From Polyangiaceae bacterium (lineage in GTDB: Bacteria; Myxococcota_A; Polyangia; Polyangiales; Polyangiaceae): DNA of 64,000 nt. Under the pieces are notes generated by a model. It searched no databases. It was not told the origin of the DNA and was given only the letters and a program-made list of their open reading frames with translations. Numbering within the stretch: the stretch's first letter is position 1; each line of letters opens with the position of its first letter. Shown here piece by piece: positions 1 to 8,618 of this stretch. The stretch is from the NCBI GenBank assembly GCA_013361525.1, contig JABFXY010000039.1:62001-126000 (forward strand). The letters are read 5' to 3'. The position numbers were made by a program, and so were the translations under genes.

Positions 1-102
1 GCCTCGATCATCGACAGCGGCGTCGAGCCCGACCCGCCGAACCACGGCCGTTCGACCGTCGAAATCGGCTTGGGATCGATCGGCAGGCAAAACCCGCCAT
101 GA
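1..102 (+). CDS. C-terminal end of an unidentified protein (5' truncated by the window edge)
   Basis: Frame 1 is open from the first base and stops at TGA 100-102, giving a 33-residue tail that ends in GSIGRQNPP. Codon use is GC-rich like the neighbours. The fragment is too short to assign. It lies just before cheR-cheB on the same strand, so a chemotaxis component such as a receptor, CheW or CheA is a reasonable guess, but nothing in these residues proves it. Chance read-through of a non-coding frame is also possible. Confidence 0.35.
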   Translation, partial: ASIIDSGVEPDPPNHGRSTVEIGLGSIGRQNPP

Positions 103-452
103 ATCATGGCGAAGGTAGCCTTCACGAGCGCCGTGAGGCGGACGCTTCCTTTCCGCGTGTAGAGGAGCGTCGCGATCTCGATGGGGCCGGAAGGACTGAC
201 CGCGATGGGCCCGGTCATTGGGGCCCTGAGGGTAGCCGCGACGATGGCTCGTGGCGAGGGCTCGTGGTATCCGGTTTGAAGAGGATCCGTATCTGATTCA
301 CTCCGCTCGCTCGGGTGAATCGACGATACGAGGCCTCACTCGGCGGGCCTTCCTCTGCGGGCCCCTCGGACGAACATGACGCATACCGCACCATCGATGC
401 CCCGATCCGAAGCCGCGGCCCAGCCGACCGAGAGCGCTGGAGCCACGACCCG
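103..452. other. Gap between the truncated gene and cheR
   Basis: About 350 bases hold no convincing gene. The cheR frame stays open back to a GTG at 315, so the 3' part may be coding if that earlier start is used. I see no clear promoter hexamers, hairpin or Shine-Dalgarno sequence. Confidence 0.4.
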
Positions 453-1337
453 GTGAGGGCATCGCTCGGACTCGAAGATTTCGAACAAATCCGCCGGCTG
501 CTCAACAAGCACGCGGGGCTCTGGTTCACGGCCGAAGTGCGCCCCGCGATCGAGCGGCGGCTGCGGGATCGCCTGGTTGCGCTCGGGATCAACTCGTTCA
601 CCGAGTACCGGCGCCGCCTCGAGGAGGGGGATCTCGTGGAGATCGGCGAGGCGGTCGAGGTCTGCACCGTCAACGAGACGTACGCCTTTCGAGGTGCGCG
701 GCAGCTTCGGACCTTCCGCGACGTGCTGCTTCCGCGCCTCGCCCCGACGAGCCCGCATCGGCAGGGTAGGGGCCTCGTGGTGTGGAGCGCCGGATGCGCG
801 AGCGGTGAAGAGGCCTACACCCTCGGCGCGATCGTCCTCGCGTCGGGCCTGTTCGATCCGTCGCGCATCCGCATCTTCGGCACCGACATCTCGCGGCGTT
901 GCATCGCCGCCGCCCGGCGCGGGATCTACTCCGCGTCGTCCTTCCGTGACGACGCGAGCCTTCCGTACGAGCACTATTTCATTCGGCAGGTCGACGGCAC
1001 GCGGAGCGTGGTCGAAGAGCTACGCAACATCTGTCACTTTCGTCAGGCGAACTTGCTCGAGCCCTCGGCGTTCGGCTTCATCGACGTCGTCTTTTGCCGC
1101 AACGTGCTCATCCACATGGACGAAGCGTCGAGACGCAAAGTCGTGCAGAGCTTCTACGATCGGCTGTCGCCGGGCGGTTACCTCATCCTCGGTCACTCGG
1201 AGTCGCTCTTGAAGGAGCAGACGGACTTCGTGCCGGAAGAGCTGCCCGACGATCTCATCTATCGAAAGCCGAACGTGGGTGAGGCCTTGTCCGACCGTGC
1301 GAGCTTCGCCGCTCGCGATCGGGGGTCGAAGCCGTGA
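453..1337 (+). CDS. cheR: CheR-type chemotaxis receptor methyltransferase
   Basis: The protein transfers a methyl group from S-adenosylmethionine to glutamates of chemoreceptors in the cytoplasm. The N-terminal helical region starts with LEDFEQIRRLL. It is followed by the SAM-binding loop SAGCASGEEAYTLG, the FGTDIS strand and the DVVFCRNVLIHMD motif, and ends in the usual SPGGYLILGHSESL strand. I chose GTG 453 because the helical domain begins at once there and the length (294 residues) suits CheR. An in-frame GTG at 315 would add 46 Ser/Arg-rich residues that look untypical. The stop overlaps the cheB start as GTGA, so the two are translationally coupled. The full chemosensory cluster probably continues left of the window. 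Confidence 0.93.
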   Translation: MRASLGLEDFEQIRRLLNKHAGLWFTAEVRPAIERRLRDRLVALGINSFTEYRRRLEEGDLVEIGEAVEVCTVNETYAFRGARQLRTFRDVLLPRLAPTSPHRQGRGLVVWSAGCASGEEAYTLGAIVLASGLFDPSRIRIFGTDISRRCIAAARRGIYSASSFRDDASLPYEHYFIRQVDGTRSVVEELRNICHFRQANLLEPSAFGFIDVVFCRNVLIHMDEASRRKVVQSFYDRLSPGGYLILGHSESLLKEQTDFVPEELPDDLIYRKPNVGEALSDRASFAARDRGSKP

Positions 1338-2401
1338 GCGAGCCCCGGCGATCGTTGCGCGTGTTGGTGGTCGACGACTCGAACGTCAACCGCCACGTCA
1401 TCACGGAGGCTCTGACCGGCTCCGGAAAGATGACGGTCGTCGGTCACGCCTCGAACGGCGAGCAAGCGTTGCGCATGGTCGCCGAGCTCGAGCCCGACGC
1501 CGTCACGCTCGACGTCCAGATGCCGAAGATGGACGGCTTCACGTTCCTTCGGATCTTGATGGCGACGCGGCCGATCCCGGTCGTCGTGCTCTCGAGCTTC
1601 GCGCACAGCGAGATCGTCTTCCGTGCGCTCGAGCTCGGTGCGGTCGACTTCGTCGCGAAGCCCGACGATCTGCTCGGCTCCAACAAGGTCGGCTGGCGGG
1701 TCGAGCTCGTGGAGAAGATGCTCTCGATCCTGCGCCAAGAGGCGCAGCCGCGCCGATTCGAGGTGCCGGCCGAAGGTGCCAACGCCGATCGCAAGCCTTC
1801 GCCGGTCCCGCCGAAGTTCGTCGCCGCGATCGCGTCGTCCACGGGTGGACCGGGCGCGCTCCTGCACGTCATGTCGCGGCTGCCGCCGACGTTCGGCGGC
1901 GCGATCGTCATCGCGCAGCACATGGCACCGGGGTTCACGCGCACCTTCGCCGAGCGACTGAACCGCACGACGCCGCTCGCCGTGCGCGAGGCGCAGGACG
2001 GCGAGCCCGTCTACGCCGGCCACGCTTACGTCTGCCCCGGTGGGTCATGCATCATCTTGAAGCGGGAGAACGGCGTGACGCGTGTCGGCGTCGTCGCCCC
2101 GACCGAGAACGATCGCTACGTACCGTCGGGCAATCGCCTTCTGACGACGGCGGCCGCGGTGTTCGGCTCGCGTTCGCTCGGCATCGTCCTCACCGGCATG
2201 GCTGACGACGGCGTCGCGGGGGCACGCGCGATCCGCACCGTCGGTGGGACGGTGATTGCAGAAAGCCAAGAGTCGGCGGTCGTGTACGGCATGCCCGGCG
2301 CGGTCGTCGCCGCGAACCTCGCATCGAAGATCTTGCCCCTCTCGGAGATCGCGGACGAGCTCGCCCGCCCCGTGATGTTGCGGACGAGCCGGACGGTCTG
2401 A
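1334..2401 (+). CDS. cheB: CheB: chemotaxis-specific protein-glutamate methylesterase with receiver domain
   Basis: A receiver domain (about residues 8-125) has acidic residues D14/D15, phosphoacceptor D60 in VTLDVQMPKMDG and K109 in VAKPD. A short linker leads to the CheB methylesterase domain (about 160-350) with Ser169 in SSTGG, His196 in AQHM and Asp292 in GMADDG, the family's catalytic triad. It removes methyl groups from chemoreceptors and can deamidate glutamine. Phosphorylation of the receiver by CheA normally relieves inhibition. At 355 residues it is of normal length. The GTG start overlaps the cheR stop. Confidence 0.96.
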   Translation: MSEPRRSLRVLVVDDSNVNRHVITEALTGSGKMTVVGHASNGEQALRMVAELEPDAVTLDVQMPKMDGFTFLRILMATRPIPVVVLSSFAHSEIVFRALELGAVDFVAKPDDLLGSNKVGWRVELVEKMLSILRQEAQPRRFEVPAEGANADRKPSPVPPKFVAAIASSTGGPGALLHVMSRLPPTFGGAIVIAQHMAPGFTRTFAERLNRTTPLAVREAQDGEPVYAGHAYVCPGGSCIILKRENGVTRVGVVAPTENDRYVPSGNRLLTTAAAVFGSRSLGIVLTGMADDGVAGARAIRTVGGTVIAESQESAVVYGMPGAVVAANLASKILPLSEIADELARPVMLRTSRTV

Positions 2402-2423
2402 GTAGCGGTGTCAGCCCTGGCGC

Positions 2424-2446
2424 GAGCCGCGTTTCGGCGCGGTCTC
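2424..2446. terminator. Weak hairpin between convergent cheB and the DLH gene
   Basis: An interrupted stem (GAG, CCGCG, then CGCGG, CTC around a TTTCGG loop) lies in the 56-base gap between two convergent genes. It could end transcription from either side. There is no T-tract and the stem is short, so this is only a candidate. Confidence 0.3.
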
Positions 2447-2457
2447 GAGCGGCACGC

Positions 2458-3435
2458 TCAGCCGAGGTGTTTACCGAACCACTCGAGGACCTTCGTCCAC
2501 GCTTTGCCGGCGGCGTCGGCGTTGTAGCGCTGACCGGTGTCGTTGAAGAACGCGTGATCCGCGCCGGCGAACGTTACGACCTCGTGGACGAGCTTGGCCT
2601 TCTCGAGCGCAGCCTCCGCGGCCTCGCGGCTGGCGTTCACGCGGGCGTCGAGCTCCGCATAGACGGCGAGCACCGCGGCTTTCGACCCGGTGAAATCCGC
2701 TCCGTCGGGCAGTGGGCCGTAGAACGGCGCCGCGGCTGCGACACGCGGATCTTTGGACGCGATCACGCGCCAGGTCATGCCGCCGCCGAAGCAAAATCCG
2801 ATGACGCCGAGCTTCGCCTTCGGCGCTCTCTTCGTGAGCTCGTCGAGGCCGGCGCGCAGATCCGCGACGTGCCGCTCGGGCGGTGCTTTGCCCAGTGCGG
2901 CGGTCGCGGCGCCGGGATCTCCGAGGGAGGCCGTGCCGCCCTCCTCCGACAGGAGATCGATCGCCAGCGCCGAATAGTTTTCTTTCGCGAAGCGGGCTGG
3001 GAAGGCTCGAAAGTGATCCGTCAGGCCCTTGTTCTCGTGAATGACGAGGACTGCGCCGCGCGGCTGTTTCGCGGCGGCAAACGTGCCGCGGAGCTTTCGT
3101 CCGTCGGGCCCCGGCAGCTCGATCTCCTCGACGCCCGCGGGTAGCGGTGCAGGCGGCGCAGGAGCCTGCGCCGCGCTCGCAGTTGCGCTGGCCGTGCCCG
3201 ACGCGGTCGCCGTCGACGTTGCCGTCGCGGTCGAGCTCGTCTGTCCACCGGACGCGGTCGGCGTCGCCGAGCCTGCGCCCGACGGCTCGCTCGAGCACGC
3301 TGCGAGGAGCGACACCGCGGCCGTGCTGCCCACGCCGAGCAGCGCGAGGCGCCGGAGCGCTTCTCTTCGCGTGAGGAAGCCGTCGGCGAAGTCGGTTGCG
3401 ATCTCTTCCGCCAGGTATCGAAGGAGGTCGCTCAC
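2458..3435 (-). CDS. Dienelactone-hydrolase-family alpha/beta hydrolase, predicted lipoprotein
   Basis: The N-terminus has a charged region with twin arginines (RREALRRL, residues 23-30), a hydrophobic stretch and a lipobox ending LLAAC with Cys47. It should therefore be exported, possibly by Tat, and anchored as a lipoprotein. A Ser/Thr/Ala-rich linker (50-100) precedes the hydrolase domain. The triad of the dienelactone hydrolase family is visible: Cys215 in GFCFGGG, Asp263 in ELDAR and His294 in GADHAFF. Substrates of such secreted relatives vary and none can be named here. The gene starts 11 bases after the TPR gene stop and is likely the last gene of the kinase-TPR-DLH operon. Confidence 0.87.
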   Translation of the reverse strand: MSDLLRYLAEEIATDFADGFLTRREALRRLALLGVGSTAAVSLLAACSSEPSGAGSATPTASGGQTSSTATATSTATASGTASATASAAQAPAPPAPLPAGVEEIELPGPDGRKLRGTFAAAKQPRGAVLVIHENKGLTDHFRAFPARFAKENYSALAIDLLSEEGGTASLGDPGAATAALGKAPPERHVADLRAGLDELTKRAPKAKLGVIGFCFGGGMTWRVIASKDPRVAAAAPFYGPLPDGADFTGSKAAVLAVYAELDARVNASREAAEAALEKAKLVHEVVTFAGADHAFFNDTGQRYNADAAGKAWTKVLEWFGKHLG

Positions 3436-3446
3436 GGCTGCCCTCT

Positions 3447-4499
3447 CTAGAACGCGCCGTTGACGCCCACGTAGCCGGGGCCGATCGCGAGGTTGACCGG
3501 GTTCTTTGCTTCGTCGCTCGAGCCGCCGCCGTTGGCGACGTCGATGATGAACACCGTCGTGCCGACCGCGAGGCCGACACCGCCGATGATGACGCCGATG
3601 TTTGCGATGAGCTGCTCGCGCTCGCCTCGATCGATGAGGTCGTTGGTGCAGCCGGCGCCGTTTGGACAGTTGTCTTCGGCCTCCGAGAAGGTGCCGAGCG
3701 ACATCCCGCCCGCGACGGCGAACATGCCCATGCCGACGACGCCGACGCCCGCGAACGCCAGCGAGACCGGCAAGAGCTCGAGCTCGGTCTCGCTTTCTTT
3801 GCGAGGCGGGGGAGGCGGCGGAAGCGGCCCGGTGGTCGCGGCGGGTCCGATGCTCACGGTCTTCTGCTCACCGGCGCGCAAGTCGACCCGCTGCGTGACC
3901 GGCGCCGATCCGACGGTGTCGAGTACGACGTCGATCGATCCGGGATCGAGCGGGACCGGTTGCCCCCACTGATCCTGAGGGATCGTCGTCGTTCCGATCC
4001 GGAGCGTGGCGTTCGGGGCTGCGTTGTTCACCTGGACGGTGACGATCGCGAGCTTGCCTGCGGTGGTTTGCAGCTCCGTTTTCGCGGTCTCCAGCGTCGG
4101 CGCGTACTTGGGCTCCGTCGGCACACGCGCCTCGGCCTCGGCGACGACGCGCTTGTACTGGAGGTAGGCCTCCTTGTTGTGGCCCATCTCCGCGTGGCAG
4201 CGCGCGATGTAGAGGCCCGAGTTCGGGCTCGGCACCGTCTGGTACGACAGGTTGAACTTCTCGAGGGCCGCGGCGAAGTTCTTCTTCTGAAAGAGCGCCT
4301 GGCCCTCTTTGAACTGCGCCGTCGCGACCTGCACCGCAGCCGCCGGCGGCGGCTTTCCTTGTGCGAAAGACGGCTCCACGTACGAGAGCGTCGAGAGCGC
4401 ACAGGCCGCCGAAACGGCCACTGTGGTGAACGTACGACGAAGCGAAGCGATACTTGCGCGCGTGGGCGATGCCACGCGGTGGCGAGCAAGAAGGGGCAC
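3447..4499 (-). CDS. Exported TPR protein with two C-terminal membrane segments (kinase partner family, copy 1)
   Basis: A signal peptide ending near SFAQG is followed by TPR-like helices (about 50-125) containing the signature F(K/Q)EG..LFQ, ALEKFNLSY and YIARCHAEMG. A beta-rich PEGA-like region (about 140-225) and a Pro-rich linker come next. The C-terminal part has two hydrophobic segments (LAFAGVGVVGMGMFAVAGG and an IGVIIGGVGLAVGTTVF stretch) separated by a Cys-containing loop. The same architecture recurs at 36570-37874 and 61597-62514. The gene starts 9 bases after the stop of the tandem kinase gene, so the two are surely co-transcribed. Role unknown: I infer an envelope sensor or scaffold for the kinase. 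Confidence 0.82.
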   Translation of the reverse strand: MPLLARHRVASPTRASIASLRRTFTTVAVSAACALSTLSYVEPSFAQGKPPPAAAVQVATAQFKEGQALFQKKNFAAALEKFNLSYQTVPSPNSGLYIARCHAEMGHNKEAYLQYKRVVAEAEARVPTEPKYAPTLETAKTELQTTAGKLAIVTVQVNNAAPNATLRIGTTTIPQDQWGQPVPLDPGSIDVVLDTVGSAPVTQRVDLRAGEQKTVSIGPAATTGPLPPPPPPRKESETELELLPVSLAFAGVGVVGMGMFAVAGGMSLGTFSEAEDNCPNGAGCTNDLIDRGEREQLIANIGVIIGGVGLAVGTTVFIIDVANGGGSSDEAKNPVNLAIGPGYVGVNGAF

Positions 4500-4508
4500 T
4501 CGGTTCTC

Positions 4509-7500
4509 CTAGATTCCCGACGGGTTGTACTTCGGAGGCTTCTTCGCCGTCCCGGTCGGCTTCGGGCGCGGGCCCGTGCCGGTTGTGGTCGGCCGTGTCG
4601 TGGGCGGACGCGCCGTCGCCGTGGGGGCGGTGGTCGCCGTCGCGGATGCGGTGGCTTCAGCCGTCGCCGATTCCGATGCCGCGGCGGAGGCCGATTCGGT
4701 CGCCGTTGCAGTCGCCTCGGCGGTCGGCTGGACGTCGATCGTCATCGTCGGCGGCGGCGCGGCGATGGCCGTTTCCGTCGCCGTGACGGGCGTGGGCGCG
4801 GTGGCCGTCACGCTCGGTTGCGCCGTCTTTGCGGGCTCCGGAGGCGGCGCGCGCATCGCCTCGATGAGCGCGATGACGCCGATGCCTACGGCCACGCCGA
4901 TGACGATCAGGAAGACCAGACGGACCCAGGGAGAGATCCGTCGCGGCTCTTCCTCGGCGGCTTCATCGCCGAGCGCTCCCGCGTCCGCACCGCGCGCGTC
5001 ACCGAACGCATCGGGAGGCTCGAGGGGGCTCGGTCCGAGATCGCTGACCGGGATGTCGGAGGAGGCGACCTCGGCGACCGGGGCGTCGGCGATGGTCGGC
5101 TCGTCGAGCGAGGCGAACGGCTCGCCGATCCCCCCTGCCGCGCCGGTCGGTGCAGCAGCCCCCGCCGGCGCGAACTTCGCGCTCGCCGCGAGCAGCTCGC
5201 GACGGCGCTTGCCGAGCACGTCGGCTACGGCGCGCTCGACGAACGTACCGACGTCGCGCGCGGAAGCAGGCCGCTCGAGCAACTTCGCGATCCGCTCGAG
5301 CTCGCCGCGCACCTCCTCGGCCGAGCCTGGGCGCTTCTTCGGGTCCTTTTCGAGGAGGCGCAGGACGAGCGCATCGAAATCCGGGTGGATGTCGGGCACC
5401 ACGCTTCGCAACGGGGCAGGCGACTTGATGACGATGTTTTCGATCGTCTTCAGCTCCGACTCGCCGCGAAACGGGTGGACGCCCGTCGACATGACGTAGA
5501 GCAGCGCTCCGAGCGAGAACAAGTCCGCGCGGCGATCGATCGCCATGCCACCGAGCTGTTCCGGCGACAGGTATGGCGTCTTGCCCTTCACCGTCGAGCC
5601 GGCGCGCGTGACGTGTACGCGGCCCTTCGACTTCGCGATGCCGAAGTCGACGACCTTCGCGATGCCGTCCTGGCCGACGATCACGTTGGACGGGTTGATG
5701 TCGCGGTGAACGAGATCGAGGAGGTTTCCCGCTTCGTCTCGGAGCTCGTGCGCCGCGTGGAGCCCTGCGCAGACGTCGGACGCCATCCGGACGAGGATCG
5801 AGAGCGGAACGCCGCCCGATGCGCGCGACGACTCCTGGATCGCGCCGAACGTCTCGCCGTCGACCCACTCCATGGCGAGGTACATCACGCCGTCTTCCTC
5901 GCCGACGGAGAGGATCTGCGCGACGTTGGGGTGTCGGATCTTCGCGGCGACGCGCATCTCGTCGACGAACATCGTCTCGAAGTCGGCGTCGTCCGAGAGC
6001 TCGGGCAGGATGGTCTTGACCGCGATGAGGTCGTCGATGCCGGCGCTGCCGGCGGGCCTCGCGGCCCAGACCGTCGCCATGCCGCCGCGCGCGACGGCTG
6101 CGAGCAATTGGTAGGCGTGCGGCGCCTTGCCGAGCGAAACCCCCGGGCCCAGGCGATCCACGCCGCCGAGCTTGGGCGCGGCGGGTTTCGCGGAGCCGTT
6201 CTGGGTCTTCGCGATCGGGGGTGCGGGGGATGCCGCTGCCGGGGCGGGCGTCTCGGCGGGCAGGTCGAGCGATGGGATGCCCATCAACGTCGCCGCTCCC
6301 GGTCTCGGTGACGGCGTCGCGGGAGGCGGCGCAGGGGTCACCGCGGGGGCGGCCGCTGCGACGGGCGCCACGGGAGGCGGCGCCGGGGTCGGCTTCGGGT
6401 CGCCCGCGAGAGGCTCGATCCCGAGCAACGTCTGCTGGCGCGGCTTCGGCGGTGGGCGTCGTGCCGGTGGCCGTCGCGGAATGGTCGCGGAAACCGGGCT
6501 CGGCGCGTCGTCCTCTTCGACGATGAAGTCGTCGACCGAGGTCGATTCGTCATTGATCGAGGGCACGCGGGGCGCGGCGGGCACGCCAGCCGCCTGGTTC
6601 ACCGTCGTGTCTTCTTCCTCGACGGGCTTGTCGCTCGCGTGCGTCATCGGCGCGGACGTGAAGCCCATCAGCGTCTTGGCTCGCGTTCGCGGTGCGCCGG
6701 CGACCGGAGCCCTCGGTGACACGGGCGGGATGCTCTTCATTCGGGCGTCCGCAGGTGTCGGCAACGAAGCGGCTTCACCCGCCTCGCCGACCGCACCGGA
6801 GCCATTCGCCGGCGTCGCCGCGGGCTTGACGGAACGTGCACCGACGACGGCGGGAGCCATCGGCGGCGGTCGAACCGAGCTGAAGCCGCGAGGAGCCGCG
6901 GCGTTCACCGCACGCGCTTGCGATTTGTCGACCTGACGCGACGCGAATTCCGCGACGGCGTCGTACGAAGCCGCTTCGGACGTCTCGAACGCGCGGATGA
7001 GCGCGTCGAGCGCCGTTCGCTCGCCGGGATCGCGTGCGAGCGCGCTGACCACCGTTCGGGACAGCTCGTCGCCGATTTCGGGTCGCTGGCTCTTCGGCTC
7101 CGGGATCGCGCTCGCCAGCACTTTCTGAATGACGGCCGCCTCCATACGGGAGGCGAACAGGCGCTGGCGGGTCAAGAGCTCCCACCCGAGCGCGGCAGCG
7201 CTGAAAACGTCCGCGCGCACGTCGGGCTGTGGTGGCTGCGGTCCCAACGTGAGGCTCATCGCCTTCACACGCTCGGGCGCGGCGTAGGGCAGGCGGTCGA
7301 GGTTCTTTGCGTAGTGGAGACCGAACCTTGTGAGCGCTCGATCGACGCCGAAGCCGCTCATCCGCGTGCGTCCATCCTGACCGATATGGACGCACCACGG
7401 CCCTATCTCACCGTGGCCGAAATCGGAGCTCGCTGCGTGCGCCGCGCGGATTGCGTCGAGGACGTCGAGCATGATGCGGGTCGCGATGGGCAGCGAAAGG

Positions 7501-7841
7501 CCTTCCGGACCGGCACGACGAAGCAAGGTCGCAAGCGTCTCGCTGTCGTGATGCTCGTGCGCGACGAACGGTTCTCCGTCGATCGTCCCGTTGTCGACGA
7601 CGCGATCGATCGTGGCGTGCGTGAGCGCGGAGGCTTTTTTGGCCGCCTGCAAAAAGGCATCACAGAGCTGCGGGCTTTTCGCGACGTGGCGATGCACCTT
7701 CGTCAGGCTGACGAGGCTGGAAGCCTCGGCGCTCACGTTGCGTGCGACGAAGGTTGCGCCGACGCTGCTGGCACAGACCTCCCGCAGAAGCTCGTAGCTA
7801 CCGAGCTTTTTCCCGGTGGCCTGTTGAGGTGATAAAACCAT
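4509..7841 (-). CDS. Membrane Ser/Thr kinase with an N-terminal pseudokinase and a C-terminal active kinase domain
   Basis: Residues 15-290 follow the kinase fold but have lost catalysis: the HRD motif reads HGE (143-145) and DFG reads GFG (163-165). A disordered Pro/Ala linker (about 300-570) carries three T-L-[ML]-G motifs at 390, 471 and 518. The second domain (577-850) is intact, with a GGMATVW glycine loop, Lys609, HRD 712-714 and DFG 732-734. A single membrane helix at about 972-995 and a Thr/Ala/Pro-rich outer tail follow. It is a Hanks-type kinase facing the cytoplasm. The pseudokinase may act as an allosteric or ligand-binding module. It is the first gene of an operon with the TPR protein and the DLH lipoprotein. 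Confidence 0.93.
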   Translation of the reverse strand: MVLSPQQATGKKLGSYELLREVCASSVGATFVARNVSAEASSLVSLTKVHRHVAKSPQLCDAFLQAAKKASALTHATIDRVVDNGTIDGEPFVAHEHHDSETLATLLRRAGPEGLSLPIATRIMLDVLDAIRAAHAASSDFGHGEIGPWCVHIGQDGRTRMSGFGVDRALTRFGLHYAKNLDRLPYAAPERVKAMSLTLGPQPPQPDVRADVFSAAALGWELLTRQRLFASRMEAAVIQKVLASAIPEPKSQRPEIGDELSRTVVSALARDPGERTALDALIRAFETSEAASYDAVAEFASRQVDKSQARAVNAAAPRGFSSVRPPPMAPAVVGARSVKPAATPANGSGAVGEAGEAASLPTPADARMKSIPPVSPRAPVAGAPRTRAKTLMGFTSAPMTHASDKPVEEEDTTVNQAAGVPAAPRVPSINDESTSVDDFIVEEDDAPSPVSATIPRRPPARRPPPKPRQQTLLGIEPLAGDPKPTPAPPPVAPVAAAAPAVTPAPPPATPSPRPGAATLMGIPSLDLPAETPAPAAASPAPPIAKTQNGSAKPAAPKLGGVDRLGPGVSLGKAPHAYQLLAAVARGGMATVWAARPAGSAGIDDLIAVKTILPELSDDADFETMFVDEMRVAAKIRHPNVAQILSVGEEDGVMYLAMEWVDGETFGAIQESSRASGGVPLSILVRMASDVCAGLHAAHELRDEAGNLLDLVHRDINPSNVIVGQDGIAKVVDFGIAKSKGRVHVTRAGSTVKGKTPYLSPEQLGGMAIDRRADLFSLGALLYVMSTGVHPFRGESELKTIENIVIKSPAPLRSVVPDIHPDFDALVLRLLEKDPKKRPGSAEEVRGELERIAKLLERPASARDVGTFVERAVADVLGKRRRELLAASAKFAPAGAAAPTGAAGGIGEPFASLDEPTIADAPVAEVASSDIPVSDLGPSPLEPPDAFGDARGADAGALGDEAAEEEPRRISPWVRLVFLIVIGVAVGIGVIALIEAMRAPPPEPAKTAQPSVTATAPTPVTATETAIAAPPPTMTIDVQPTAEATATATESASAAASESATAEATASATATTAPTATARPPTTRPTTTGTGPRPKPTGTAKKPPKYNPSGI

Positions 7842-8083
7842 CGGAAGAGCAGGCTATCAGGCGACAACGTTCTGGGGGAAGCGAGCCGCAAATCGGGGGT
7901 CGGCCGGGGGGCTCGGCGGCGAACCGCGCGTCCCAGCTCGACGGCCGTTCTCGCGCCGATTCACCGCGCGAATCTGCGGCGCGGAGGCCTCGGCAGCCTG
8001 AAAACGGCTGCCTGCCGTGCGGTGCCGACCCCTCGAAAGTTCCGCTGTCTTCGCGGCGGAACGCGTGACAGATCAGCGTCGTC
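7842..8083. other. Divergent intergenic region
   Basis: About 240 bases separate the divergent kinase operon and the DUF2452 gene and should hold promoters for both. I see no convincing -35/-10 pair, operator palindrome or RNA structure. Confidence 0.4.
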
Positions 8084-8539
8084 ATGTTCGAACCGAAGTC
8101 ACCCTCGGCTCCAGCCTCCGAGCCCGCGGGCGCGGGACGGGGTGCGATCGAGCCCGAGGGCCGCAGCACGACCTACCCCCTGTCTCGCCTGGCCCCTCGC
8201 ATCGAGCTGGTCGATGTCGCCCGGGAAATCCAGGAGGCGGACCGCATGCTCGGTTCCGTCGTCAGCGGGCAGCTCGAGGTGATCGCCGAGCAGATCCGCA
8301 ATTTGCAGGCGCGTGCGCGCGGGATCCTCGAGCGTGCCGAGCTCGCGTCGCAGCTCCACCGGGCGCAGTGCAACTTCAAGAAGCGGCCGGGGCACGTCTA
8401 CCACCTCTACCGCCGAGCTGCGGGTGACGCGTACCTGTCGATGTTGTCTCCGAACGAATGGGCTGGGGCACCGCCGCACGCCTACGAAGGGTCGTACCGG
8501 CTCGAGCTGGACATGAGCTGGACGCGTATGGACGGCTGA
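8084..8539 (+). CDS. DUF2452 domain protein
   Basis: This small soluble protein of 151 residues matches the DUF2452 pattern I know: RIELVDVAREIQEAD near residue 40, GQLEVIAEQIRNLQ, an LHRAQCNFKKRPG core, YHLYRR, SMLSPNEW and the ending YRLELDMSWTRMD. The function of the family is unknown. There is no signal peptide or membrane segment. It precedes a kinase gene by about 80 bases on the same strand. The ATG at 8084 gives a normal family length with a short Pro/Ala-rich lead. Confidence 0.85.
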   Translation: MFEPKSPSAPASEPAGAGRGAIEPEGRSTTYPLSRLAPRIELVDVAREIQEADRMLGSVVSGQLEVIAEQIRNLQARARGILERAELASQLHRAQCNFKKRPGHVYHLYRRAAGDAYLSMLSPNEWAGAPPHAYEGSYRLELDMSWTRMDG

Positions 8540-8618
8540 CGTCCCGCGCGTCGTGGAGCGGACCGCACGAAGTGAACAGCGGCCCGATACCGCGCGCGAT
8601 GGAAGTACACTCGCCGAC

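Noticed and set aside
3396..6311. A very long open frame on the plus strand opposite the tandem kinase and its partner
   Set aside because: Its translation is an Arg-rich low-complexity product typical of antisense frames in high-GC genes, while the minus-strand genes show clear domains.
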